This document shows positions 1 to 8,386 of a DNA stretch of 19,027 nucleotides, in pieces. A model generated the notes under the pieces. It was given only the letters and a program-made list of their open reading frames with translations. It did not search any database and was not told the origin of the DNA. Source of the DNA: Stephanodiscus triporus (Eukaryota > Bacillariophyta > Thalassiosirophyceae > Thalassiosirales > Thalassiosiraceae); the NCBI GenBank assembly GCA_036939755.1, contig JALLAZ010001747.1, forward strand, positions 1 to 19,027, read 5' to 3'. The position numbers and the translations under genes were made by a program. Numbering within the stretch: position 1 is the first letter of the stretch; every line of letters starts with the position of its first letter.

Positions 1-39
1 CCCCTCCTATATTATATACCATACCCCCCACCTCCCCAT

Positions 40-964
40 TCACGGATTTTGAGGAATGCCTGGAGCCTCCGCGTCCTCCCCCACCAACGCCCCCGCGCCG
101 CCGCCGCCGCCGACGTGGCCTCCGTCGATTGCCTCCATCTCCCTCCTCTTCGATCTCAGCTTGTCCTCCAACGCCTCAATGTCCCCCCGACATTCCTCGA
201 ATGCCCTCTGGACGTCCGCGGCGCTGATCGTCGCGCTCGGCGTAGTCGACGCGATCGAATTCGATCGAAGGATGTCGTACACGATTATGCCGAAGGCCTG
301 CTTCCTCGCCTTGATGTCGCGCTCGAGGAATGCCATGTCCGTCTATTTACACAAATGTTTGCCGAAGTTTTTTTTTTTATTTTTCGTTGGGTGGGTGGGG
401 TGGGTGGGTGGGGGGGGGTTTCGAGTACCCCGAAATTCCAACGATGAACGACATGGCACACGGGAGGGAGAGGCGACGATATGCATTGAGCGGGATGGTT
501 GCGTGTGCGACGGGATGCGATTCGCGGGTATTATTCTTTTCGTCTTTTAAGACGACATATTGTTCTATGCCTCGGCCCCTCCCATCCCCGACGGGCCGAA
601 GGATGGAACAAAAAATGACGTCCGCCCGTTCGGAAGAATGTGCGCGCCAAAGGGGTAAAACATGGGGAAGGCCACTTGCGGCGCCGGGGGAAACGGAGAG
701 ACGGACGGACACTCTCCGACCGCGGGACATCCGCGCGTCGTACCGTCCCTCCCGTCCTCACACACCATCCAGGGACGATTCCGGAGGAGAGAGCGACCCA
801 CCCACCCCGCCACACACGCGCGCGCACCGTCATCGCAAAAATAATGCCATCGTATCCGTCCGGGGCGACTAACTCACCTTCAGCATGGTCTTGGCGCCGG
901 CATCGGCGACGGATCCTACGATCCGCTGCGAGGCGCCCTTCATCGACGTGAAGAAATCGTTCAT
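40..964 (-). CDS. Small two-exon helical protein, conserved-hypothetical type
   Basis: The gene is read on the minus strand as exon 1 (964-878, 29 codons from ATG) and exon 2 (342-40, ending in TGA), giving 129 residues. The donor after AAG reads GTGAGT and the acceptor reads GTAAATAG; the join is phase 0 and produces MLKTDMAFLERDIKARKQAFG-like sequence, which is continuous and sensible. Residues about 27-50 and 72-98 look like two charged helices, possibly a coiled coil, followed by a Gly-rich tail (about residues 103-113). The block 'LERDIKARKQAFG' resembles small uncharacterised proteins I associate with diatoms; I cannot name a function. There is no signal peptide or membrane segment. The 535 bp intron is much longer than the other introns here. 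It diverges from the P450 gene. Confidence is good for the exon structure and low for any role. Confidence 0.75.
343..877 (-). other. Intron of the small helical-protein gene, with G-rich tract
   Basis: This is a 535 bp GT-AG intron. On the plus strand, 389-418 is a run of G3/G4 blocks separated by single T; the pre-mRNA therefore carries the C-rich complement not far upstream of the acceptor, where it could serve as a polypyrimidine tract. The open frames inside it are GC-driven and show no recognisable protein. Confidence 0.65.
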
Positions 965-1225
965 TATTTTATTTTTTTATTTTTTTATTTCTTTACTCTA
1001 GTATTTAGTGTTTTGTGTGTTTCCTTGGTTTTGTTGCGTTGTTGAATTTTTGTGTCGTTGGTTTTTCTGTGTTCGTGTATTGTGTTCTCGATCGGAGAAA
1101 GGAAAAGGAATCTCGGCGAGGGAGGGGGGGCGGGGAGCGGGGGGATGCCCTCTATTCACCAGGAAGGAGATTTTAGAGTCTCGTAGTAGTACCATATTAA
1201 CTTGGGTACATACTAAGATACAGTT
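965..1225. promoter_or_regulatory. Divergent promoter region between small gene and P450
   Basis: These 261 bases separate two outward-facing start codons, so the promoters and 5' leaders of both genes must lie here unless a distal leader exon exists. The half next to the small gene is T-rich (runs of T around 967-990); the half next to the P450 is G-rich. I see no convincing TATA box or other named element. Confidence 0.5.
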
Positions 1226-3239
1226 ATGACCGGAGCCGTCGTCGCGATGCCGAGGGCCGTCGCCGTCGCCGTGGCGATCGCGACGACGATCATGGTCGTC
1301 GCCACCTCCCCCGACGTATTCGTGCGAGGATTCGGTACGTCCGTCCCTCCCCCCATGCCGTGCAGGTGGCCGGTGGTGGGGACGCTGCCCGATTTCCTCG
1401 CGAGGGGGGGGGTCGATCGTATACGAGAAATCTACGAGGCGAGTATCTAGTTAAAAAGAAGCGGATTGTGTGCGCCGCGGAAAAAAAACGGATCGGGGGG
1501 AACGCGGCGGCCATTTTTGTTCTCTACGGGACGTTTCCATCCCTCCCGCACGCACGCCCCCCTCAAGTAAAACGCTCATCACTTTTATTCGTTTTGTCTT
1601 TGATCCCGCACGTGTACGGATAATACTAACAAACAGGACATGTACTCCGAGTACGGCGACGTGTACATGATGTCCATAATGGGCGAGGACGAATATGTGC
1701 TGTGCGATCCAATCGCGTTCGATGCTGTATTGCGGAGGGAGGGGAAGTTTCCGATAGGCGCGTCGGAATCCGTGATTCCCTTCAAGGAGTATTACGACGA
1801 GACGAACAACACGCTGGGGAAGAATTCCATGAGTCACGGTCCGGAATGGAGGGAATGGCGTAGGTCGATGGAGGCGGACATGTACGCCGAGTGGGAGGTG
1901 TATCTGCCCGCCATCGCCGACGCCGCGTCGAGGATGTGAGTGGTTTCGTCCCCGTTACACGAGGGGGTGTATCGTGTTTCGGAGTTATTTCGCATCCATC
2001 GCCAACGAATCTCGTTTGCTCATTTTCGGTTCGGAATGTTTGTCGTCGAATCGACCCGGACCGCCCTCTCGATCCCTTTTTCATTTTCGTCTCGGAAGAT
2101 CGAAGGTGGCGGGGTACGAGGTAACGGAGCGCGTGGATAATATCGCGTTCGAGGACTTCCTCTCGCGTTCCGCGTTCGACATGTTCTCGTCGGTGATGTA
2201 CGGAGAGAGTCCGCGAACCACCGACTCCGACGTCGTCGATCCCGCCGATCTCGAGTTCGTGACGTCGACGCAGGCCGCGTTCGAGCTCACCGGGCGGCTG
2301 TTGTTCAACCCCCTCGAGAAGGTATTCGGGGGCGATATATACCGCTCGTTCAAGATCAATATGGACAGGACGTTCGCGTTCGGGAGCGAAAGGACTGCCA
2401 AGTACATCTCGCGAGTGACGGAGGAGGAGCAACGGGAGGCGGGGGCGAAAGAAGATAGAGGTGGAGCGACGGGGGGGGGGGAAGGGAACGACGCCGGAAA
2501 TAGCGGGTGTCCCGTGACCGCGGTCAAGAACGGCCTCGTCGGACGACTGGTGAATCGGGGTCGGCTATCCGTCGAGGACGTCCAGTCGATGTCCGGGCCG
2601 TTGCTGATGGCGGGGGTCGATACCACCGCCTACGTCATGAGCTGGCTGTTCCTGAACCTCGCGTCGAACCCGGCCGTCCAGACGAGGCTGGCGGAGGAGC
2701 TGAGGACGGTGCTGGACGGGGCGGACGTGACCACGGCGAAACAGATGCAAGACCTGCCCTACCTAAAGGCGTGCATACGCGAATCTCACCGACTAACCCC
2801 GACCAGCGCGATGATGACGAAGACTCTCCACGAGGACGTCGACGTGGACGTCGACGGCATGGCGTACCGCATCCCCGCCGGTCGACGAATATCGTTGAAC
2901 CTGCGCGCGTATCCCATGGACCCGCGATACGTCGACGATCCGACGTCGTACGTCCCGGAACGCTTCCTACCCGACGCCGTTCGCGCGAGATCGGGCACAA
3001 TGTCGGGCGTGGCACTCGACCATCCAGCCTTCGCGGATCCGTTCGGCAGGGGCAAGCGTCGGTGTACTGGCTCGAACTTGGCGATTGCGGAAATAACAGT
3101 CCTGGCCGCGAGGATGGTACAGGATTACGAGATATCGTTCGCAGATCCGAAGAGGGCGATGTGGAGGCCGAGGCAAAGGTTGATGTTGAAGGCCGACCCT
3201 TATCCCGATATAAAACTCGTGCGTCGCGTTTCGAGTTAA
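1226..3239 (+). CDS. Cytochrome P450 monooxygenase, mitochondrial-clan-like
   Basis: Three exons (1226-1438, 1637-1935, 2099-3239) encode 550 residues, normal for the family. The phases fit: GAG|GAC (phase 0) and AT|A (phase 2). All hallmark motifs are present: I-helix AGVDTT at 342-347 for oxygen activation, ExxR (ESHR) at 399-402, PERF at 457-460, and the haem loop FGRGKRRCTG at 486-495 with Cys493 as the axial ligand. A hydrophobic stretch at residues 11-26 could be a membrane anchor or part of a targeting signal; it is followed by a Pro-rich hinge and 'RWPVVGTLPDF'. The I-helix context (LLMAGVDTTAYVMSW) and the GTLPDF start recall CYP27/CYP11-type (mitochondrial clan) enzymes, whose substrates are sterols and related lipids; the substrate here is unknown. 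A Gly/Asp-rich insertion lies at about residues 287-308. Start choice: first ATG, before the anchor. Confidence 0.9.
1439..1636 (+). other. P450 intron 1: GC-AG intron with TACTAAC branch motif
   Basis: Only a GC donor (GAG|GCGAGT) joins in frame to the acceptor (AAACAG|GAC); the GT four bases downstream would shift the frame. TACTAAC lies at 1624-1630, six bases before the exon, making a fused branch/acceptor string. The joined protein reads REIYE-DMYSEYGDVYMM, as expected for this part of a P450. Confidence 0.75.
1936..2098 (+). other. P450 intron 2 (GT-AG, 163 bp)
   Basis: Donor GTGAGT follows AGGAT at 1935, and the acceptor CGGAAG ends at 2098 after a T-rich tract. The phase 2 join restores SRISKVAGYEVTERV across the boundary. 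Sequence from 1974 to 2098 is open in the exon 3 frame but is intronic. Confidence 0.8.
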
Positions 3240-3426
3240 GTAGATCTCTGCCACCATTAAACTGTGTAAATGAAATTTGAGTGCAATATCGTCATTACGA
3301 ACCAGATAACATCAAAGAAGGGATGGTAATAACTCAAGTCGTAGTCAACCCATTTCTGAGTGTGCTTGGGATAAACAATTCCATTAATACTGATTTTCAC
3401 TACAACTATTCCTTTGCAACTGTAAA

Positions 3427-3466
3427 GCTACATGATGAATCACGTGCAATGCAACTTTCCCAATCA
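3427..3466. repeat. 40-bp direct repeat, copy A
   Basis: It starts GCTACATGATGAATCACGTG and matches 3517-3556 with only a few differences. The copies are 90 bases apart. Confidence 0.8.
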
Positions 3467-3516
3467 TTCTCCACATTCATAAAATCTTCAACCACAAATG
3501 TTCTTTGATTTATACA

Positions 3517-3556
3517 GCTACATGATGAATCATGTGCAATGCAGTTTTCCTAATCA
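3517..3556. repeat. 40-bp direct repeat, copy B
   Basis: It starts GCTACATGATGAATCATGTG. It is the partner of 3427-3466. Confidence 0.8.
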
Positions 3557-3716
3557 TATCATGTATTCACGATACAGCTTTACAGTTTCCTCACGCAAGG
3601 AACAAACCTCGCGGCTACATACATGATGCTCGATTTTTAGCTTTCCTGCGATTTCATATGAAGGGATCAATGAGCAGAAAAAACTTAACGTTACGTGCAC
3701 AAAGCCTGGTTTTGCG

Positions 3717-3817
3717 TACGTTGAAGCTCTCACCCTAAATTTCCATAGAGATAGTCACATCCTTTGGATGCTCCCCTTGCTTTTAGATTAATTAAAGACT
3801 TTAACTTTGTAGTCTGC
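3717..3817. repeat. Protease 3' flank, shared with 10701-10802
   Basis: About 100 bases, from TACGTTGAAGCTCTCACCCT to AGTCTGC, recur 7 kb away with roughly ten differences and a one-base indel. The segment overlaps the last codons and the 3' untranslated region of the protease gene, so the similarity marks a gene duplication, not a mobile end. Confidence 0.85.
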
Positions 3818-3830
3818 GTTGGTGTTGCCT

Positions 3831-3885
3831 GGATGTTGGATTGGATGTTGGCTGGGACGTTGGCTGGGATGTTGGCTGGGATGTT
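3831..3885 (-). repeat. 12-bp minisatellite encoding PTSQ repeats
   Basis: Near-identical units of GGATGTTGGCTG (plus-strand spelling) encode the QPTS repeats near the protease C terminus. Similar units occur at about 10835-10885 and 10981-11005 in the truncated copy. Confidence 0.75.
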
Positions 3886-4304
3886 AAATTTGCGCTATTT
3901 GTGGAGCCGCTCAGCGTTTCATTGGTGATCAGGGTGGCATTAGCCGTTAGGCCTTGGGGTTCAGCCTGCATAGCAGCTGTAGCCTGCCCAGTCTGCTTAG
4001 AAGCTTTAGACCGATTAGTCTGCTTTGACTTTGAAGCTTTAGCCTGGGATGGCTGCTTTGAAGCTTTGGCCTGGTTTGATGTTGGAGTGGATTCAGACTT
4101 TGACATCATAGGCAAAGACGTCGTCGGCTGACTAGTGGGCTTTGATGTTGGGATCATTTCAGATATGGCTCTCTTTAATTTGGGAAGATCAATCCTGACT
4201 CCAGAGTTAGCTGTACCAGTTTGGCTGGTGCAACCGCCATGGGTGTGGATTCCTATGGCTTTGCCTGTTTCTTTGACCAGGATGGGGACCCCAGAATCTC
4301 CACC

Positions 4305-4369
4305 CTGTCATTCATGGGATGTTAGTATTGTCTATTGTAAGAAAAAACTTTTGCCATGAAGAGGCATAC
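4305..4369 (-). other. Protease intron (65 bp)
   Basis: On the minus strand the donor is ACG|GTATGC and the acceptor is TGACAG|GGTGGAGAT. TACTAAC at 4327-4321 lies 16 bases before the exon. Splicing creates the TTGGDSG catalytic serine motif. Confidence 0.8.
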
Positions 4370-5471
4370 CGTGGTATCGGTGTTACATTCCAGTAATTCT
4401 GTTCCAATGGTCAGCAAAGCGCCCGTGTGTGTAGTTTGAGGATTTGGTCCGTTAACGTCCCCATACCCTGTAATGGTGATGCTATTTCCACCAGCTTGGG
4501 AAGGCACTTCACCGAGAGTATACCATCCGCAGCCCTGTGCCTGCACATCACACTTACTGCTCTGCGCAACCCCTGGCAATTTCAATGTTGTAGAATTGGG
4601 AAGCAGGTATCCAGCCGCCCAATCCTCAGCAAACACACCAGGAGGATCGGGATTGAAATTGACCCTATGATGTGAAGAAAGTTCCACCTTATACTGATCC
4701 TCAAGAGGGGCATCTTATGCACCGAACGTAAAATGTACTCTCGAATTATCGTACGGAAAGCCGCAATGTGCAGCTGTGAGGAAAACACTCTCACTAATCA
4801 ACCACACGGTGCATGTGAAGATGCTACCATCCCGAGGCGTCATAAGCCAACCCTGTCTGATGTCTCGGGAGGGGATATGATCATCAGTAGGTCCGCAAAT
4901 GGTAGATGGATTGACATCTTCTCGGGATCCCTCAGCGGTCGTTTGAGTCGCTGTCACGGCGATGAGGAGGATAGTGAATGCTAGTCTCATGTTGGTGTGC
5001 ATGGTGAGGTGAGATGACGAAAAGGAAGACGGGCGTAAGTCCGATGCGAAGTATGATAAGTATTGTGTGCAGTGTTGAGCGCGTGGAGGCGAGCATTGTT
5101 GTTGAGAATTCGTGAGGAGAGATGAGCAAAAAACAAAAAAATGATATTAATAGTGGTGGGGTGTTTATTTATGTACAAAGTAAAAAGAGAGGCCCGCGGT
5201 TGAGTGAGTTGGGAGGGTTTTCTTTCACAATGAAAAACTCCCGGCGCCAAGCAACGAAAACTTGCATTGCGCTGCGCATTGACCCTCTATAACAATAAGC
5301 CCCGGTGGGGTGCAGAGAGAGTTTGTCCGAGCGGTGGACATGATAATGTACTATACATGATGGGGCGGTTGTGTGTGGCGGACTAACAAAAAAAAAACTG
5401 GTAAAAAAAAGGGATTCCCCATTGAGCCCAGGTATGAGGGAATCTGTACATTTATTACCAAATAATTTTAG

Positions 5472-5499
5472 ACACCATCCCAACAATGGGATAGTACGA
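5472..5499. repeat. Hairpin-bearing 28-bp repeat, copy A
   Basis: It starts ACACCATCCCA and ends GATAGTACGA. It contains ATCCCA-ACAA-TGGGAT, a perfect 6-bp stem with a 4-base loop. Confidence 0.7.
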
Positions 5500-5527
5500 T
5501 TTAATTATATGTACCAGAAAAGTCCGA

Positions 5528-5555
5528 ACACCATCTGAAAGATGAGATAGTACGA
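5528..5555. repeat. Hairpin-bearing 28-bp repeat, copy B
   Basis: It starts ACACCATCTGA and ends GATAGTACGA. It contains CATCT-GAA-AGATG, a perfect 5-bp stem; the ends match copy A while the stem differs. Confidence 0.7.
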
Positions 5556-5952
5556 GCTCAACGACTGTGCATGATAGTCCCATCTATTATCTAAGTTGCA
5601 CCCGAATCCAGCTAAAGAAGTCGGATCGCTCCCGACCACGAAAAAATTACTGCACCTTCCTGCGTACGACGGAATCAGTACTTACTTTGGTGTTCTCTGG
5701 CCAGTCAGAGGAAGCGAGCGAACCAGGAGAAGCCCGGAAGCCGATCCTCCACACACAAACGCATGCATGCCGGCATGGATTCCATCTCTTTGTGTTGTTT
5801 AACCTTCCTCTTCCTTCCCCGCGCCCTAATACCACCTTATCTCTTCTATCTAGAGCCTCCGCCAATCGCTGGAATCATTATTTTCCCCCATTCACTATCC
5901 CTTCCGCCCACAGCCCACGCACGCACCGCCGCGGATTAAGAAGACGAAGCAT

Positions 5953-6006
<54 letters not shown>
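5953..6006 (+). repeat. (AAC)18 microsatellite in nadB leader
   Basis: Eighteen uninterrupted AAC units end 31 bases before the chosen nadB ATG. The following leader is also A/C-rich with little G or T. Confidence 0.95.
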
Positions 6007-6007
<1 letters not shown>

Positions 6008-6037
6008 TCAAGACAACGAAACAACGAAACAACGACA

Positions 6038-8386
6038 ATGAACAACCTCCTGCATCGACGAGCGTCGTCGGCCGTGCATCGGATATGTCGTCCTCCGAAT
6101 AGCAGCTCGGGCGTGCGCTGGAGCTCGTACGTCGGGGACGTGCGGATGATGGTTCGCAACCTCAGCAAGAGCTACCACCACCGCCGCGACGACGACGACG
6201 AGCACGAGCGGCTGCTCGTGATCGGGTCGGGCGTCGCGGGATGCGCCGCGGCGCTGTCCGCGGCGCGTCACGGCGTGCGCTCGACGGTACTGCACGCGGG
6301 CCGGGCGCCGGAGGATTGCAATTCCTACTGGGCCCAGGGGGGCATCGTGTACAGGAACTACCACCTGAGGGAGGGGGGGGGCGACGGCGGCGACGGCGAC
6401 GGCGGGAGGGGGAGGGGGGGAGGAGGGGGGGGATTGGTCGACACTTCGTTGAGCCTCGTCGAGGACGTACGGAGGGCGTCCGGTTATCGCAAGAAACTCG
6501 AGAGGGGACACGACGTCGAGGAGACGTCGCGCTACGCGGCCGACATGCGCGTGAATCACGATTCCGTGCTGGGACGGAGGTGTCCGATTTCCGGCGTCAC
6601 GTGGAACGAGGACGCGGCGTGGAAGCTGGCGCTGGAGGGTCCCGCGCGCGTTCGGGAATTGCTGCTGGGATCGATCGACGGCGGGAGCGGGGACGACGGC
6701 AGGGGATTGGGATGCGTCGTGCCGTTCGATCGCGGCGGCGGCGACGACGGCGGTCGTCGTCGTCTCGGACTGTGCCTCGAGGCGTCGCACTCGGCTCCGA
6801 GGATCGCGTACTTGGCGGATAGGACGGGGAGGGCGATCACCGAGGGCATAACGAGGGCGGCGTCGTCCCATCCCCTCATCGACTTCGTGGGGGACGCCAT
6901 CGCGATCGATCTGCTCTTCGACGACGACGTAGTGGACGACGACGACGACGAGGGATGCGGACGCGGCGCGACGACGACGACGACGACCGTGATCGGCGCG
7001 CGCGTGCACGACTCGACGACGGGACGCACGTACGACGCGTACGCATCGAGGGGTGTGGTCCTCGCGTCCGGCGGACTCGCGGGCATATACGAGCACACCA
7101 CGAATCCCGTCGGGTACAACGCCCTCGGCTCGAGCGCGGCGCTCGCGCTGCGCCTCGAGGATCGCATCGTCGCAGGCTCGTCGTCGTCGTCGTCGGGAGG
7201 GGTAGGAGGAGTAGGAGTAGGAGGAGGAGGAAGGAAAAGGGGAGGGGGGGAGGGGGTGGTGTCCGACCTCGAGTACGTCCAGTTCCATCCGACGGCGTTG
7301 TGCGTGCCGGGAGAATCGCGCTTCCTCCTCACCGAGGCGCTGAGGGGGGAGGGCGCGATATTGCGAGACGCGGACGGCCGTCCCTTCGCGAGGGATTATC
7401 ATCCCGACGGTGAATTGGCCCCGAGGGACGTGGTGGCGCGTGCCGTGTACGAGGAGATCCGACGCGCGTCGTCGTCGTCGTCGGGGAAGGGAGACGGCCG
7501 TCGTCATCGTCACGGCGCGTACCTCGACATAACGCATCGCGATCCGTCGTGGCTCGTCGGTCGTTTTCCCGGCGTGCACGCCCACCTGACGTCGTTGCGT
7601 ACGGGGTCGTTGGATCTCACGACTCGGGGCATACCCGTGACGCCCGCGGCGCACTACGCGTGCGGGGGGGTGACGACCGACCTCGACGGACGAGTCGTCG
7701 TCGCGGGCTCGATCAACGCGGAGGGCGGGGGAGGCGGAACGATAGTGCGACGTCGTTATCGCAACCTGTACGCGGCCGGCGAGGCGGCGAGGACGGGATT
7801 GCACGGCGGCAATCGACTCGCGAGCACGAGCCTGCTCGAGGGGTTGGTCTTCGGCTCGTCCGTCGGCGAGGTCGTCGCGGGGGCGGTCGACGACGGGAAC
7901 GACACGACGGAGGCGACGAGGGCGGCCACGGACCGGGCCCGGCGCGTCATCGAACGTCGATCGGCGACGACGATCCCGTCGTCGTCGTCGTCGTCGTCGT
8001 CGTCGACCTCCCGCCCCGACGACGCCGTCGTGGCGCGGGAGGCGTCCGCGGCGCTGACACGCCTAAGATCCGTCATGTGGGAGGACGTCGGCGTGGTCCG
8101 TTCCGTCTCCGGCCTCGAACGCGCGTCGTCGGAGCTGTCCGCGATCCTCGACGAGGCCGATCGACTTTGGGACGGGGGGGGGGGGACGCGCGAGGTGGCG
8201 GCGCTGCGCGACGCGGCGCGCGCGGGGCTCGCCGTGGCGCACGCGGCGCTGTCGAATCGTGTGTCGGGGGGGTGTCACTACCTCGCGGCGACGGAGGAGG
8301 AGGAGGACGGGACACGGGGTGGCGGGGCGAAGGAGCAGGATAGCGACAGCGACGACGACGATGGTCTGATCGTGGCGAGGGCGTAG
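6038..8386 (+). CDS. nadB: L-aspartate oxidase (NadB), organelle-targeted, with low-complexity insertions
   Basis: This FAD flavoprotein oxidises L-aspartate to iminoaspartate, the first step of de novo NAD synthesis; NadA then makes quinolinate. The single exon gives 782 residues against about 540 in bacteria. Visible are the dinucleotide-binding GSGVAG (63-68), SYWAQGGI (96-103), VQFHPT (His417), LTEALRGEG (Arg436), PAAHYACGG (His539) and TGLHGGNRLASTSLLEG (Arg593), matching the NadB/SdhA active site, plus the C-terminal helical domain (about 670-760). The excess length is five low-complexity inserts at about 112-132, 295-317, 381-407, 478-492 and 645-660, made of Gly, Ser, Asp or Thr repeats. 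The ATG at 6038 is chosen because residues 1-50 then form an Arg/Ser-rich presequence. That presequence lacks an evident signal peptide with ASAF motif, so a mitochondrial location is more likely than a diatom plastid. The partner gene nadA is not in the window. Confidence 0.93.
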   Translation: MNNLLHRRASSAVHRICRPPNSSSGVRWSSYVGDVRMMVRNLSKSYHHRRDDDDEHERLLVIGSGVAGCAAALSAARHGVRSTVLHAGRAPEDCNSYWAQGGIVYRNYHLREGGGDGGDGDGGRGRGGGGGGLVDTSLSLVEDVRRASGYRKKLERGHDVEETSRYAADMRVNHDSVLGRRCPISGVTWNEDAAWKLALEGPARVRELLLGSIDGGSGDDGRGLGCVVPFDRGGGDDGGRRRLGLCLEASHSAPRIAYLADRTGRAITEGITRAASSHPLIDFVGDAIAIDLLFDDDVVDDDDDEGCGRGATTTTTTVIGARVHDSTTGRTYDAYASRGVVLASGGLAGIYEHTTNPVGYNALGSSAALALRLEDRIVAGSSSSSSGGVGGVGVGGGGRKRGGGEGVVSDLEYVQFHPTALCVPGESRFLLTEALRGEGAILRDADGRPFARDYHPDGELAPRDVVARAVYEEIRRASSSSSGKGDGRRHRHGAYLDITHRDPSWLVGRFPGVHAHLTSLRTGSLDLTTRGIPVTPAAHYACGGVTTDLDGRVVVAGSINAEGGGGGTIVRRRYRNLYAAGEAARTGLHGGNRLASTSLLEGLVFGSSVGEVVAGAVDDGNDTTEATRAATDRARRVIERRSATTIPSSSSSSSSSTSRPDDAVVAREASAALTRLRSVMWEDVGVVRSVSGLERASSELSAILDEADRLWDGGGGTREVAALRDAARAGLAVAHAALSNRVSGGCHYLAATEEEEDGTRGGGAKEQDSDSDDDDGLIVARA

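Larger units (their letters stand above)
3240..3716. other. Intergenic, AT-richer, no gene seen
   Basis: This is the 3' region of the P450, with TGTAAATGAAA at 3264-3274 as a possible polyadenylation signal. The rest holds a pair of 40-base direct repeats and short open frames without protein-like features. Confidence 0.5.
3801..5002 (-). pseudogene. Secreted trypsin/V8-like serine protease with PTSQPT tail, one in-frame stop
   Basis: Exons are 5002-4370 and 4304-3801 on the minus strand, joined in phase 0 across a 65 bp GT-AG intron with TACTAAC at 4327-4321. Residues 1-23 look like a signal peptide (LAFTILLIAV core). The chymotrypsin-fold triad is visible: His79 in LTAAHC, probable Asp127 in EDWAA, and Ser215 in GGDSG, spelled across the splice junction. 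The tail alternates Ser/Lys-rich sequence with PTSQPT repeats, typical of diatom extracellular proteins. Codon 96 (4717-4715) is TAA, after FTFGA, yet the frame continues without any other lesion through codon 377. No intron of plausible size removes the stop in frame. So it is either a recent pseudogene, a null allele, a readthrough product or an assembly error. Codon use is AT-richer than in the flanking P450 and nadB genes. Confidence 0.8.
5003..6037. promoter_or_regulatory. Region between protease and nadB; promoter and leader of nadB
   Basis: No gene is supported here. The left part would hold the promoter of the minus-strand protease; the right part is the promoter and 5' leader of nadB. 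It contains the hairpin repeats at 5472 and 5528 and the AAC repeat at 5953. The nadB frame is open upstream to 5567, but the translation is low-complexity (a poly-Thr run from AAC repeats) and not protein-like. Confidence 0.5.

Noticed and set aside
377..872. Several open frames inside the small gene's intron
   Set aside because: Composition is Arg/Pro/Ser-rich with no motif; they are explained by high GC.
1974..2098. Upstream extension of P450 exon 3 from an ATG at 1974
   Set aside because: The segment is intron 2: the splice sites fit and the joined protein matches the P450 fold, whereas this stretch does not.
3281..3508. 75-codon frame after the P450
   Set aside because: It overlaps a probable polyadenylation region and repeats and has no protein-like features.
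4685..4745. Tiny intron removing the protease TAA
   Set aside because: GT...AG candidates here (29 or 35 bases) are too short and give the wrong frame or another stop.
5567..6037. In-frame upstream extension of nadB
   Set aside because: It would add 157 residues including a poly-Thr run from the AAC repeat, with no domain; the ATG at 6038 gives a sensible presequence.
6008..7804. 598-codon open frame antisense to nadB
   Set aside because: It is Arg/Val-rich and arises from GAC/GTC codon bias, which is open on both strands; the sense strand carries clear NadB motifs.
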